A stretch of DNA of 64,000 nucleotides, taken from Rhizobiaceae bacterium. Its GTDB lineage: Bacteria > Pseudomonadota > Alphaproteobacteria > Rhizobiales > Rhizobiaceae. Where the stretch lies: assembly GCA_019635775.1 (NCBI GenBank), contig JAHBYU010000007.1, positions 124,001 through 188,000 of the forward strand. Reading direction: 5' to 3'. Position numbers and translations under genes: made by a program. The notes under the pieces were generated by a model. That model searched no databases and was not told the origin of the DNA. It saw only the letters and a program-made list of their open reading frames with translations. Positions 1 through 10,088 of this stretch are shown in pieces (position 1 is the stretch's first letter; the number at the start of each line of letters is the position of its first letter).

Positions 1-1
1 C

Positions 2-274
2 CGCGGCGCACGGGCGAAGACGCTGTCCAACATGGCCATGCTGCAGTGTCTTCGCGGCATCCGCGACGACGGCGCCACCGTGCACGGTTTCCGTGCCGCC
101 TTCTCGACCTGGGCGCGCGAGCAGACCGACTACGCCCATGAGATCATCGAGGCCGCGCTCGCCCACATCCAGTCCAACGCCGTCATCGCTGCCTACGCAA
201 GAACGACCTATCTCGATCGGCGGCGGGAGTTGTTGGGTGAGTGGGCGAGGTATTGCTTCGGCACCAGGGCCTGA
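2..274 (+). CDS. Tyrosine (phage-type) integrase, C-terminal fragment cut by the window edge
   Basis: The reading frame is open from the first bases and ends at TGA 272-274, so the gene starts outside the window. The visible 90 residues hold the end of a tyrosine recombinase catalytic domain: HGFRAAFSTWARE carries the HxxR box, and the catalytic tyrosine is probably in the AYARTTYLDRR segment. The fragment is nearly identical to the end of the integrase at 51707-52943; base 1 here matches about base 52664 there. It belongs to the P4-like, DUF4102-containing integrase family that inserts islands, often at tRNA genes. The restriction operon starts about 200 bp downstream on the same strand, so this integrase probably brought it. 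Confidence 0.85.
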   Translation, partial: RGARAKTLSNMAMLQCLRGIRDDGATVHGFRAAFSTWAREQTDYAHEIIEAALAHIQSNAVIAAYARTTYLDRRRELLGEWARYCFGTRA

Positions 275-443
275 TGGGCAGCGTCAACAGGCCGTCATCG
301 CTTATCCTAAGCAGTGAGGATGCCTCAATAAAGCGATGCGCTTCGGCGAATGGCTGCCGTGTCGAAACAATGGCCAACTTTTCTCTGTAGGAAGAAGACT
401 GCAGCTTTCCACCGATTGACTCGCCGGAGCCAGTGTTATAAAT
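275..443 (+). promoter_or_regulatory. Intergenic region with candidate promoter for the restriction operon
   Basis: Non-coding gap between the integrase and the first restriction gene. A TTGACT at 416-421 and a TATAAA at 437-442, 15 bp apart, could be -35 and -10 boxes; the spacing is slightly short. The part from about 290 to 345 resembles the sequence downstream of the second integrase (about 52985-53035), sharing GGCCGTCATCGCT and a later CCTCA-TAAA-GCGATGC pattern, so the 3' flank is part of the duplicated unit. Confidence 0.45.
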
Positions 444-465
444 CTCTGTAAATCACTTTACAGAG
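444..465. promoter_or_regulatory. Perfect 9-bp inverted repeat, candidate operator
   Basis: CTCTGTAAA, spacer tcac, then TTTACAGAG: a perfect dyad between the candidate -10 box and the ATG at 472. Its place and symmetry fit a dimeric repressor site controlling the whole restriction operon. No obvious DNA-binding regulator is encoded in the operon, so the factor is unknown. A short hairpin in the leader mRNA is the alternative. Confidence 0.6.
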
Positions 466-471
466 GTTTTC

Positions 472-1061
472 ATGCGGCTCGCGGAGCTCTCTGACATTCA
501 CTCCGGTTACACGGCGCGCGGCAGGCTCGATCCGCTGCCGGAGGGTGGCGTGCCGGCGCTGCAGCTGCGTGACGTCGGAACAAACGGCGAAGCGCCAGGC
601 CCGGACTTCCAGAGGTACGACCTGGGCAGACTGTCCGACCGATACTTCGTCCGCGGCGGTGAGGTCGTCTTTCGCTCGCGTGGCGAGCCGAACGCTGCGG
701 CGGCCATTCCCGATCCGCTGCCGGAGTCCGTCGTTGTCATCGTCCCGTTGGTGATCGTTCGCCCGGACAAGGACCGAGTTCTCCCCGAATACCTGGCGTG
801 GGCCATCAACCAGCCCGACGCGCAGCGCAGGCTCGGAGCGGAGGCGCAGGGCACAAGCCTCAGGATGATTCCGATGGCGGTCCTCGAGAACCTCGAGATC
901 GCCGTGCCCGACCTGCCCACGCAGAAACGCATTGTCGAACTCAATGCTCTTGCCCAGCAGGAGGGACAGCTGCTCCGCCAGCTCGCCGCACGCAGGGAAG
1001 AACTCGTAAGCGCCATTCTCGGCGAAGCCGCGAAGGCCGCCGACCGGAAGGAAATTGCCTG

Positions 1062-1062
<1 letters not shown>
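472..1062 (+). CDS. Half-size type I restriction specificity (S) subunit-like protein
   Basis: A 196-residue protein with one target-recognition-like domain followed by a helical spacer; full HsdS has two of each and about 400 residues. The C-terminal part VPDLPTQKRIVEL (around residues 143-155) matches the conserved PLPEQxxIxxI start of the S-subunit coiled coil. Half S subunits can dimerise to recognise palindromic DNA, or may act as accessory proteins. It is the first gene of the operon, and its TGA overlaps the ATG of hsdM (ATGA). A full hsdS follows hsdM, so this is a second S-like polypeptide in the same transcript. Whether it joins the methylase or works separately cannot be told from sequence. 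Confidence 0.7.
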
Positions 1063-2571
<1,509 letters not shown>

Positions 2572-2579
<8 letters not shown>

Positions 2580-3837
2580 AACAGCAGAAGAATGCTCGCC
2601 CGAGCGTCAGGGTTACAAGGAAACCAAGATCGGCCTGCTGCCGACTGGCTGGGAAGTCGTAACCTTGGAGGAGATCACGGAGCCCAAAGCTCCAATTCGC
2701 TACGGTGTAGTGCAGATCGGGCCAGATACGCCGGGTGGTGTCCCCATTGTGCCGATCAAGCACATTCGGCGCATCGGAAACGTAGTACTCCATAGTGCGT
2801 CGCCAAAGATCGAAGGCCAATACAAAGGCAGCCGCGTTAAAGGCGGCGACGTCCTGCTGTCGGTCAAGGGCACGATCGGCGAAGTTGGCGTCGTACCTGA
2901 CGGCTTCGAAGGGAACATCGCGCGCGAGATCGCACGGATTCGCCCAAAGCCTTGCTGCGACGCGCAATTCCTCTCACTGCAAATTCAAGCACCACAGACC
3001 CAGAGACGTATAGACAACCTGGTAGTGGGCTCGACGCGCCTCGAGTTTTCGATCCACGCGGTCCGGGACTTCACGGTGCCGCTCCCCCCGCTCCCCGAAC
3101 AGCGCAAGATCGCCGAGATCCTGCGGACTTGGGACGAGGCGCTCGAAAGGCTCGCCGCGCTGCGCGCGGCGAAACAAGATCGGTTGAACGGCCTGACGCA
3201 GCAGATCATCGGTCGTGGCGGGGTGTTCCCTGATCGGTGGCCGCTCAAGCCGCTGTCTGTGGTTGCGTCTTCGATCCGGCGGACGAGCGCAGGCGACAAC
3301 CATCCCGTCATGACGATATCGGCGAAGTCCGGTTTCCTCATGCAGTCCGACAAGTTTGCCCGCGACATGGCAGGCCAGAGCGTCGATCGCTACACACTGC
3401 TGCACGAGGGCGAGTTCGCCTACAACAAGGGCAACTCCAAGACTGCGCCCTACGGCTGTGTCTTCCGTCTCGACCGCCCCACGGCGCTGGTCCCATTCGT
3501 CTATTTCTGCTTCGCACTGAAGCCGGGTGTCGATCCCGAGTTCTACGAGCATCTCTTTGCCGCCGGTGCGCTGAACCACCAACTTTCGCGTCTTATCAAC
3601 TCGGGCGTCCGCAACGACGGGCTGCTCAATCTCCATTCCGACGACTTCTATAGCTGCCGGATTCCGGTACCGCCAATCGACGAGCAGTGCCGGATCGCAC
3701 TCGCCCTGACGGCTGCGAAGCAGGAACTGGCGTTGCTCGTTGATGAGATCGAAGCCCTGACCCGCCAGAAACGCGGCCTCATGCAGAAGCTGCTGACGGG
3801 CGAGTGGCGCGTGAATTTAGAGAGGGTACTGGCATGA
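2572..3837 (+). CDS. hsdS: Type I restriction specificity subunit
   Basis: A 421-residue S subunit with two target-recognition domains, each followed by a conserved coiled-coil spacer: LPPLPEQRKIAEIL near residues 171-184 and VPPIDEQCRIALAL near residues 364-377. The N-terminal GLLPTGWEVVTLEEI is the usual start of the first recognition domain. It sets the bipartite DNA target of the methylase/nuclease. The ATG at 2572 lies inside the end of hsdM (8-bp overlap). The end contains KRGLMQKLLTGEWRV, the standard HsdS terminus. It overlaps the next gene by 4 bp (ATGA). It looks intact, so the DNA specificity should be assignable from methylation data. Confidence 0.93.
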
Positions 3838-4301
3838 AGATTCTTGGATTTCGTGGCGACCCGAAAGCCCCTCGTTACGCGGTAGTCTCCGAGGTGGTCG
3901 GCGCCTACATCCTGGAGAATGCCGCCAGCGACAACAAGCTCTCCGTCCCCGCGTCGATCACCGAGGATGCGGATGCTGAGCGGCTGGAGTGGATGTATCG
4001 CGAGATTCTGGCGATCTTCGATGCACACCCCGGCATCGAACGCGTGGTAATCAAGCAGAACGAGTTCACCCGTCAGGATACGAAGGCGAAACGCCGTTCC
4101 GCCTACAACGACGCTGCGGTGATCCTCGCCTGTGCGCATCGAGGTATCCCTGTCGAAGTCAAGATTTACGGCTCGATGTCCACGACGAGCGCGGACACGA
4201 AACGACACGCAGAGAGCCGCGTCGGGAAAACCGAAAAGTACTGGGACACCAAGATGGCAGACGCGGTGAATGCCGCCTGGTGGGGGCTTCGTCACCCATG
4301 A
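3834..4301 (+). CDS. Small RNase H-fold (RuvC-like) protein within the restriction operon
   Basis: A 155-residue soluble protein. The pattern KILGFRGD near the start, a hydrophobic strand before an acidic residue (VVIKQNEF), then a helix with NDAAVILACAHRGIPVEVKIYG resembles the RuvC/RNase H-like resolvase fold, in which an alanine-rich helix precedes a short strand. The typical RuvC acidic tetrad is not obvious, so activity is uncertain. The ATG at 3834 overlaps the hsdS stop (ATGA), and its own stop overlaps the kinase start by 4 bp, so it is a core operon member. A nuclease or nucleic-acid-sensing role beside the kinase is an inference; the fold assignment comes from pattern only. Confidence 0.55.
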   Translation: MKILGFRGDPKAPRYAVVSEVVGAYILENAASDNKLSVPASITEDADAERLEWMYREILAIFDAHPGIERVVIKQNEFTRQDTKAKRRSAYNDAAVILACAHRGIPVEVKIYGSMSTTSADTKRHAESRVGKTEKYWDTKMADAVNAAWWGLRHP

Positions 4302-5374
4302 ACCAGCTTGTCCCTGTCACCCTCACGCCCGGCATGACCCTCTATAAGTACCGATTGGTCAGCAAGATCGGCGCGGGCAGCTTCGGCGAAGTCTGGCTTG
4401 CACAGGATCTGGCCGTGCAACGGGAATATGCAGTCAAGATACTCCAGCCAGGGGTTTCAGTTGACGATCGGTTGCGTGAAGCTCAGATCGGCAACCGGCT
4501 CGAGCACAACAACCTCGTGTATGTCCACCAGGCCGATGTCGTGCCGGTGTCGGGGGAGCATGCGGTCATCCTCGCCATGGACTACCAGCCGAACGGCTCT
4601 GTCGAGACCCTAGCAAATCCGGCCGGCTATCTGCCGCTTCCCGCCGTCCTGCGGATCGCACGAGATATCCTGCAGGGGCTGGAGTATCTCCATGCGCGCA
4701 GCTTCTATCACAACGACATCAAGCCAGGGAACATCCTGCTGGGACCGCAGCAGCAGGCGATGCTGTCTGATTACGGGATCACTGGCGTTTCATCGAACGG
4801 CGCCCCGGTAGCGGCCCCGAACGCGTATGTCCTACATCGTGCACCGGAAGTCCTGGCGACAGGAAATATCGGCGTAAATTCGGACATCTTCCAGGTTGGC
4901 ATGACCCTTGCCAGGTTGCTGATTCATCTGGATCACCTGCGGTCAGTCCGCGCCAGCATCGGGCCTGCGCAGTACGATCAGGACATCGCATCCGGGAAGC
5001 TCCTTCAGGCGAAGGACTTCGGGTGCCACATTCCCGCAGCGGTTCGGCGTGTCATCCTGAAGGCCGTCCATCCAGATCCGGCCCAGCGGTTCGCTAGCGC
5101 CCTTGAGATGCGGCGTGCGCTCGAAAAGCTGGACTACCCCGGGCATTGGACGGTCGACGCCGCTGGCAACGAGCTCGGTAAATGCGGAGTCTATGAGTTT
5201 TCGCACTCGGCCGCGCCGGTTGGTCGCGGGAAGTTCGACGTGACCTGCACCAAGCGGAGTGTCGTGTCAGGCAACACCCAGCGCGTCACCCAGTTCTGCA
5301 GGCGGGGTCTAACCCAGAAGCAGGCGGAAAAGGTCGTCGCGGACTTCAAGCAATTCGTGGTGACCGGCAAATGA
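4298..5374 (+). CDS. Hanks-type serine/threonine protein kinase inside the type I RM operon
   Basis: A 358-residue kinase with a glycine loop GAGSFGEVW (25-33), ATP-binding lysine in AVKIL (K47), a catalytic loop HNDIKPGN (138-145), a metal-binding DYG (158-160) in place of DFG, and the APE-like motif RAPE (181-184). HND instead of HRD makes it a non-RD kinase, so it may not need activation-loop phosphorylation. The catalytic domain ends near residue 275, followed by about 80 residues with conserved-looking cysteines (C203-type positions in the tail, e.g. in DVTCTKRS and TQFCRRG) that I do not recognise. No membrane segment is present, so it is cytoplasmic. It overlaps both the RNase H-like gene and hsdR by 4 bp. 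It may phosphorylate the restriction complex or act as a phage sensor; both are inferences. Confidence 0.9.
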   Translation: MNQLVPVTLTPGMTLYKYRLVSKIGAGSFGEVWLAQDLAVQREYAVKILQPGVSVDDRLREAQIGNRLEHNNLVYVHQADVVPVSGEHAVILAMDYQPNGSVETLANPAGYLPLPAVLRIARDILQGLEYLHARSFYHNDIKPGNILLGPQQQAMLSDYGITGVSSNGAPVAAPNAYVLHRAPEVLATGNIGVNSDIFQVGMTLARLLIHLDHLRSVRASIGPAQYDQDIASGKLLQAKDFGCHIPAAVRRVILKAVHPDPAQRFASALEMRRALEKLDYPGHWTVDAAGNELGKCGVYEFSHSAAPVGRGKFDVTCTKRSVVSGNTQRVTQFCRRGLTQKQAEKVVADFKQFVVTGK

Positions 5375-8300
5375 CCTTCAACGCCGCCGAAAAATACCAG
5401 TCCCAAGTCCCGGCGCTTCAGCTGCTGGTGGCGCTTGGGTTCACGCCGCTCTCGCAGGAGGCAGCCCTGCGCCCGCGTGGCGGGCGGCTACGCAATGTTG
5501 TGCTGGACGACGTACTCGCCGAGCAGCTCATGCGCATCAACCGCTTCACGCATAGGGGCCGTGAGTACGCCTTCGACCTCGAGGACGCGCACGAGGCGAT
5601 GCGGCGGCTCAAACCTACTCCCGATCGGCTGAAGGGTCTCCGCGGGACGAACCAGGACATCTACGACACACTTGTTCTAGGCACGACGATAACGAAGTCC
5701 ATCGACGGCGACTCGAAGAGCTACTCGTTCCGCTACATCGACTGGGAGCGGCCGGAAAACAATGTCTTCCATGTCACTGCCGAGTTCTCGGTCGAAAGGA
5801 CCGCGTCGAGCCAAACCAAGCGCTGCGACATCGTGGCGTTCGTGAACGGCATCCCCGTTCTGGTCATCGAAAACAAGCGGCCGACCGAAAGCCTGAAGAA
5901 GGCGGACAGCCAGCTGATCGGCTACCAGAACGAGGACAACATCCCGCAGCTCTTCCACTTCGCCCAGCTGCTGATAGGCATGAATCGAAGCGAGGCGCGT
6001 TATGCGACCGTCGGGACGCCGCGGAAGTTCTGGCAGACGTGGCGCGACGAGGATGACAGTGACGAGGCGATCGCGCCCTTCGCCAACCGCGTGCTCACCG
6101 TGGCAGAGAAGGACACCATCTTCTCCGGTGACTTCGCAGGCGCACGCGCGTACTTCGACGCAATGGCCGCAGAGGGCGAGCGCGCCGTCACGGTTCAGGA
6201 CCGCACGGTGTACGCGCTGTGTCGTCCCGAGCGGCTGCTCGATCTCATCCGCCGCTTCACGGTGTTCGATGGCGGCGTCCGCAAGGTGGCGCGCCACCAG
6301 CAGTTCTTCGGGATCCGCCGCGCCGTGGAGACGGTCAAGCAGCACGATGTCAGCGGCGCCCGCAAGGGCGGCGTGATCTGGCATACACAGGGCTCGGGCA
6401 AGTCGTTGACGATGGTGATGCTGGGACGCTCGCTTGCCTTGGAGCGCGGCATCGAGAACCCGCGGATCATCATCGTCACGGACCGCGACGATCTCGACAA
6501 GCAGATCAAGGACACCTTCAAGTCCTGTGACCTCGAGCCGGTTCGCGCGACGAGCGGGGCTCACCTTCTGGAGCTTGTTCACAATAAGGCTCCGCTGGTC
6601 ACCACGATCATCAACAAGTTCGACACGGCGCTGAAGAACAGCAAGCGGGCGGACGAGGATCCGAACATCTTCGTGCTGGTCGATGAGAGCCACAGGACTC
6701 AGACGGGTCGCTACGGCGGCCACAGCCAGTTCGCCGCCAAGATGCGGCGCCTTCTGCCCAAGGCCTGCTACCTCGGCTTCACCGGTACGCCCCTGCTGAA
6801 GAAGGAAAAGAACACGCTGTCGACCTTCGGGCGGCTGATCCACCGCTACGCCATCGACGAGGCGGTCGCCGACGGCGCCGTCGTGCCGCTGCTCTACGAG
6901 GGACGGCTTGTCGAGCAGCAGGTCTCAGGCACCGTCATCGACCGCTGGTTCGAGAAGATCAGCGAGGGGCTGACTGACAGCCAGAAGGCCGACCTCAAAC
7001 GCAAGTTTTCCCGGATGGACGCGCTTGCCAAGACCGACCAGGCCATCCGAGCCAAGGCGTTCGACATCTCCGAGCATTATCGCCAGCACTGGCAGGGGAC
7101 CGGCTTCAAGGCACAGCTCGTTGCCCCCTCGAAGGCCGCGGCCGTCCGCTTCAAGGAGGTCCTCGACGAGATCGGCCATGTCTCGAGCGCGATCGTCATC
7201 TCGCCGCCCGATGAGAATGAGGGCAACGAGGAGGTCGATCAGGAATCCAAGGACCTGGTGCGCCGCTTCTGGTCGCAGATGATGGCGCGGTACAAGACCG
7301 AGGAGGAGTACAACCGCCAGATCATCGATGCCTTCAAAGGCTCCGGCGATCCAGAGATCCTGATCGTCGTCTCCAAGCTCCTCACCGGCTTCGACGCGCC
7401 CCGGAACACGGTGCTTTACGTCTGCAAGTCCCTGAAGGAACACAATCTCCTGCAGGCGATTGCGCGGGTGAACCGGCTCTACGAGGACGGCGGAACGGAG
7501 AAGCAGTTCGGCTTCATCGTCGACTACGAGGGGCTACTCGGCGAGCTGGACAGCGCCCTGACGACGTATAGCGCCTTTGAGTGTTACGAGGCGGCCGACC
7601 TCGCCGGGACGGTACATGATATCCGGGAGGAGATCCGCAAGCTGCCCCAGTTGCACGACCAGCTCTGGGACCTCTTCAAACCGGTCCGGAACAAAAAGGA
7701 CATGGAGCAGTTTGAGCAGCATCTCGCAGACGAGGCGCTGCGCCACGAGTTCTACGCGCGGCTCAAGGCGTTTAGCCGGTGCCTGCACATCTCGCTCTCG
7801 TCCGACAAGCTGTTCGATGTCTTCGACGAGGCCAAGGTCGATGCTCTGAAACGGGACTGGAAGCAGTTCTCCGAACTCAAGCGCTCGGTCCAGCTTCGCT
7901 ACCAGGAGACGGTCGATGTCCGCGAGTTCGAACCGAAGATCCAGAAGCTGCTCGATGACCACGTTGTGGCGATGCCGGCGGAGACCATCATCGAGGTCGT
8001 CAACATCAACGATCCTGATGCGCTGAAGGCGGTCGTCGAGGAGAGGGGCGTCTCCGAAGCCTCGAGGGCCGATCGCATCGCCAGCGCGACCCGACGAGCC
8101 ATTACCGAGAAGATGGATGAGGATCCGACGTTCTACAAACAGTTCTCCGAGCTGCTCGAAGAGACCATCCGCGCCTACCGCGAGAAACGGCTATCCGAGC
8201 GCGAGTACCTGAACAGCGTCGTGGACCTCGCGAGCAAGGTGGCACGCAAGGACCGAGGCCGGGATGTTCCCGAAAGCATCCGAGGCGATGAGGATGCACA

Positions 8301-8586
8301 GGCGTTCTTCGGGATCCTGGACGGTCAGCTCAGGACCAAAGGAGACTCGCTGGTTGAAGGCGACGATGCCGCAGCGATCGCACAACAGATCATTGACATC
8401 ATCAAATCGCACCTGATCGTCGACATCTGGTCGAACGAAGTGGCCCGGAACAATCTGCGCAACGCCATAGACGACTACTTCTTCGACGTTCTGCGCGACG
8501 AGCGAGGCATCGACCTCCCGGTGGAGATGCTCGACGATCTGGAACTGAGGATCATGGACCTCGCCCGGGCCAGATTCTCGGCATGA
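5371..8586 (+). CDS. hsdR: Type I restriction endonuclease, R subunit (nuclease and translocase)
   Basis: A 1071-residue subunit that cleaves unmodified DNA after ATP-driven translocation. The N-terminal PD-(D/E)XK nuclease is visible as D153 in CDIVAF and E167-x-K169 in VIENKRP. The SF2 motor follows, with Walker A GSGKS (341-345) and the DEAD-type box DESH (438-441). The second RecA lobe includes the SKLLTGFDAP and QAIARVNR motifs, and the C-terminal helical region binds the HsdM/S complex. All key residues are present and the length is typical, so it should be active. Its ATG overlaps the kinase stop and its TGA overlaps the start of the metallopeptidase gene. Confidence 0.96.
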   Translation: MTFNAAEKYQSQVPALQLLVALGFTPLSQEAALRPRGGRLRNVVLDDVLAEQLMRINRFTHRGREYAFDLEDAHEAMRRLKPTPDRLKGLRGTNQDIYDTLVLGTTITKSIDGDSKSYSFRYIDWERPENNVFHVTAEFSVERTASSQTKRCDIVAFVNGIPVLVIENKRPTESLKKADSQLIGYQNEDNIPQLFHFAQLLIGMNRSEARYATVGTPRKFWQTWRDEDDSDEAIAPFANRVLTVAEKDTIFSGDFAGARAYFDAMAAEGERAVTVQDRTVYALCRPERLLDLIRRFTVFDGGVRKVARHQQFFGIRRAVETVKQHDVSGARKGGVIWHTQGSGKSLTMVMLGRSLALERGIENPRIIIVTDRDDLDKQIKDTFKSCDLEPVRATSGAHLLELVHNKAPLVTTIINKFDTALKNSKRADEDPNIFVLVDESHRTQTGRYGGHSQFAAKMRRLLPKACYLGFTGTPLLKKEKNTLSTFGRLIHRYAIDEAVADGAVVPLLYEGRLVEQQVSGTVIDRWFEKISEGLTDSQKADLKRKFSRMDALAKTDQAIRAKAFDISEHYRQHWQGTGFKAQLVAPSKAAAVRFKEVLDEIGHVSSAIVISPPDENEGNEEVDQESKDLVRRFWSQMMARYKTEEEYNRQIIDAFKGSGDPEILIVVSKLLTGFDAPRNTVLYVCKSLKEHNLLQAIARVNRLYEDGGTEKQFGFIVDYEGLLGELDSALTTYSAFECYEAADLAGTVHDIREEIRKLPQLHDQLWDLFKPVRNKKDMEQFEQHLADEALRHEFYARLKAFSRCLHISLSSDKLFDVFDEAKVDALKRDWKQFSELKRSVQLRYQETVDVREFEPKIQKLLDDHVVAMPAETIIEVVNINDPDALKAVVEERGVSEASRADRIASATRRAITEKMDEDPTFYKQFSELLEETIRAYREKRLSEREYLNSVVDLASKVARKDRGRDVPESIRGDEDAQAFFGILDGQLRTKGDSLVEGDDAAAIAQQIIDIIKSHLIVDIWSNEVARNNLRNAIDDYFFDVLRDERGIDLPVEMLDDLELRIMDLARARFSA

Positions 8587-9299
8587 CGCGCGAGTTGCAC
8601 TGCCTGCGTTACGGCGAGCAAGAGATCCGATATGAAATCGTCCGCCGCGCGAGGAAGACGCTCGAGATCGCCGTCGAGCCGGATGCGTCGGTGGTGATCG
8701 CAGCCCCGGAGGACGCGACGCTGGACGCCATAGAAGCCAAGCTGAGGAAGCGGGCAGCTTGGGTGACAAGGCAGCAACGGTATTTCTCCCAGTTCCTGCC
8801 GCGGACGCCGGAGCGCAGGTTCGTCGCCGGGGAGACCCATCTCTACCTCGGGCGTCAATACCGGCTGAAGGTCGTCCCGCATGTCCAGGAAAGCGTGAAG
8901 TTGATCCGCGGCTTCATCGTCGTGCAAACGCATCGGCAGGCCAAGCCGGAGGTGACGCGCGAACTGGTCGAGGCATGGTACCGGGACCGGGCCCACATCA
9001 AGTTTCCGGAGCGGATCGAACTCTGTCTCGGTCTCTTCCCGGATCCCGAGGCATTCCGGCCAAAAGGTCTCATCGTGCGCCAGACCCGGCAGAGATGGGG
9101 ATCCATGTCGCCAGCGGGTCGGCTGCTGCTCAATCGCCGCCTGGTACAGGCGCCGGTCGACGCCATCGACTACGTGATCACTCACGAACTCTGCCACGTC
9201 GCGGAGCCTCATCACGGGGCGGCGTTCTTCGAACTCCTCGACAAGGTGATGCCGGACTGGGAGCGTCGGAAGCAGAGGCTGGAACGGGCGATGGCCTGA
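8583..9299 (+). CDS. YgjP/WLM-type zinc metallopeptidase (DUF45) at the end of the RM operon
   Basis: A 238-residue protein of the M48-like, SprT-related DUF45 family. The zinc motif HELCH lies at residues 201-205 in VITHELCHVAEPHH, with a later acidic segment likely providing the third ligand. QRWGSMSPAG and LLLNRRLVQAP are hallmarks of this family. Such genes are repeatedly found as the last gene of type I RM operons, where their job is not settled; proteolysis of HsdR to limit self-damage has been suggested for other systems. The ATG at 8583 overlaps the hsdR stop by 4 bp, so it is co-translated. Confidence 0.9.
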   Translation: MTRELHCLRYGEQEIRYEIVRRARKTLEIAVEPDASVVIAAPEDATLDAIEAKLRKRAAWVTRQQRYFSQFLPRTPERRFVAGETHLYLGRQYRLKVVPHVQESVKLIRGFIVVQTHRQAKPEVTRELVEAWYRDRAHIKFPERIELCLGLFPDPEAFRPKGLIVRQTRQRWGSMSPAGRLLLNRRLVQAPVDAIDYVITHELCHVAEPHHGAAFFELLDKVMPDWERRKQRLERAMA

Positions 9300-9340
9300 G
9301 AATTCCGTGCCCGGTCGCCGCACGCCCGCTCGATCCTTCG

Positions 9341-9400
9341 CCGACGGCAGTCGCGCGTCGGTGCGTTCACAAGACCACCAGAAACGCGGAGATTACATTG
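9341..9400 (+). repeat. Dispersed intergenic repeat, copy 1
   Basis: Begins CCGACGGCAGTCGCGCGTCG, followed by GTGCG, ACAAG, ACCAGAA and GGAGATTACATTG blocks. It follows the metallopeptidase gene. It is preceded by GATCCTTCG, a lead-in also seen before copies 2, 8 and 10. Confidence 0.8.
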
Positions 9401-9489
9401 GGCATAGCTCCCGCCGTCGTCCGGTACGGCCAGGTCCCTGCAGGACCTCGAAATCGAGTCGTAGCTACCGAGCGCCGCTCAATCCTACG

Positions 9490-9535
9490 CCAACGGCAGC
9501 CGCGCGCCGGTGCGATGACAGGGCGACCAGAACCC
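9490..9535 (+). repeat. Dispersed intergenic repeat, copy 2
   Basis: CCAACGGCAGCCGCGCGCCG then GTGCG, GACAGGGCGACCAGAAC. About 90 bp after copy 1 in the same gap and orientation; the 3' ATTGCATCG block is missing. Confidence 0.8.
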
Positions 9536-9600
9536 AAGACGACGTGAAGCTCGGAACCGAGAGCTCGCGTTGGTTGTTTTGTCGCGGAGGAGGAAATCCG

Positions 9601-9954
9601 ATGACACTTGAATACGATCTATTCGGCATAGAGGAAGGGTTCTGGCTGTCCGGCAGTGAGCATTTCCTTGAGCATGTTGAGACGGAAGCTCTGCTCGCAT
9701 TTCCGCAGGCTGGCGAAATGCATGGCGTGTATGATCGCGAGCAGATCGCCGCAACTGCCACGCCATCAAACAGATGGCGCGATCTCACAATGAGCAACAG
9801 ACAGCTTCTCGCTATCGGCGACGTTGCCATCATCAGCTACAAGGCCGATGTGACCCGAGCAGACGGTGAGCGCTACACTGCCCTGGTCAGTTCGGGTTAC
9901 GGCCGGCGCGATGCGGGCTGGAAGCTGGCGTTCCACCAGCATTCGCCCGTGTAG
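9601..9954 (+). CDS. NTF2-like (SnoaL/DUF4440-type) small protein
   Basis: A 117-residue protein. The start at 9601 follows a strong GGAGGAGG ribosome-binding site. The alternation of strands ending in GWKLAFHQHSPV is typical of DUF4440 nuclear-transport-factor-2-like proteins, whose cone-shaped fold binds small ligands or forms dimers. No catalytic residues can be named. It stands alone between repeat copies 2 and 3, so it is probably monocistronic. Function unknown; the family call rests on the C-terminal motif and size. Confidence 0.75.
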   Translation: MTLEYDLFGIEEGFWLSGSEHFLEHVETEALLAFPQAGEMHGVYDREQIAATATPSNRWRDLTMSNRQLLAIGDVAIISYKADVTRADGERYTALVSSGYGRRDAGWKLAFHQHSPV

Positions 9955-9960
9955 GGGAGT

Positions 9961-10012
9961 CGCCGATGGCAGCCGCGCGTCGGTGTGACGACAAAATGAC
10001 CAGATCCGAAAA
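9961..10012 (+). repeat. Dispersed intergenic repeat, copy 3
   Basis: CGCCGATGGCAGCCGCGCGT, then CGGTGTGACGACAAAATGACCAGA. It lies immediately after the stop of the NTF2-like gene. Confidence 0.75.
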
Positions 10013-10088
10013 CACCTGACTGCTGATAATGCCGGTGGAAGCTGCGCGGTTGGCGGCCGGCCAACTCTGCTCTAGCTTGGCTTAGGTG

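Noticed and set aside
5677-6843. Long antisense frame over hsdR
   Set aside because: Mirror frame of a clear hsdR; composition is low-complexity and no motif is seen.
9307-9600. Upstream extension of the NTF2-like protein
   Set aside because: It would translate the repeat; the start at 9601 has a strong ribosome-binding site.
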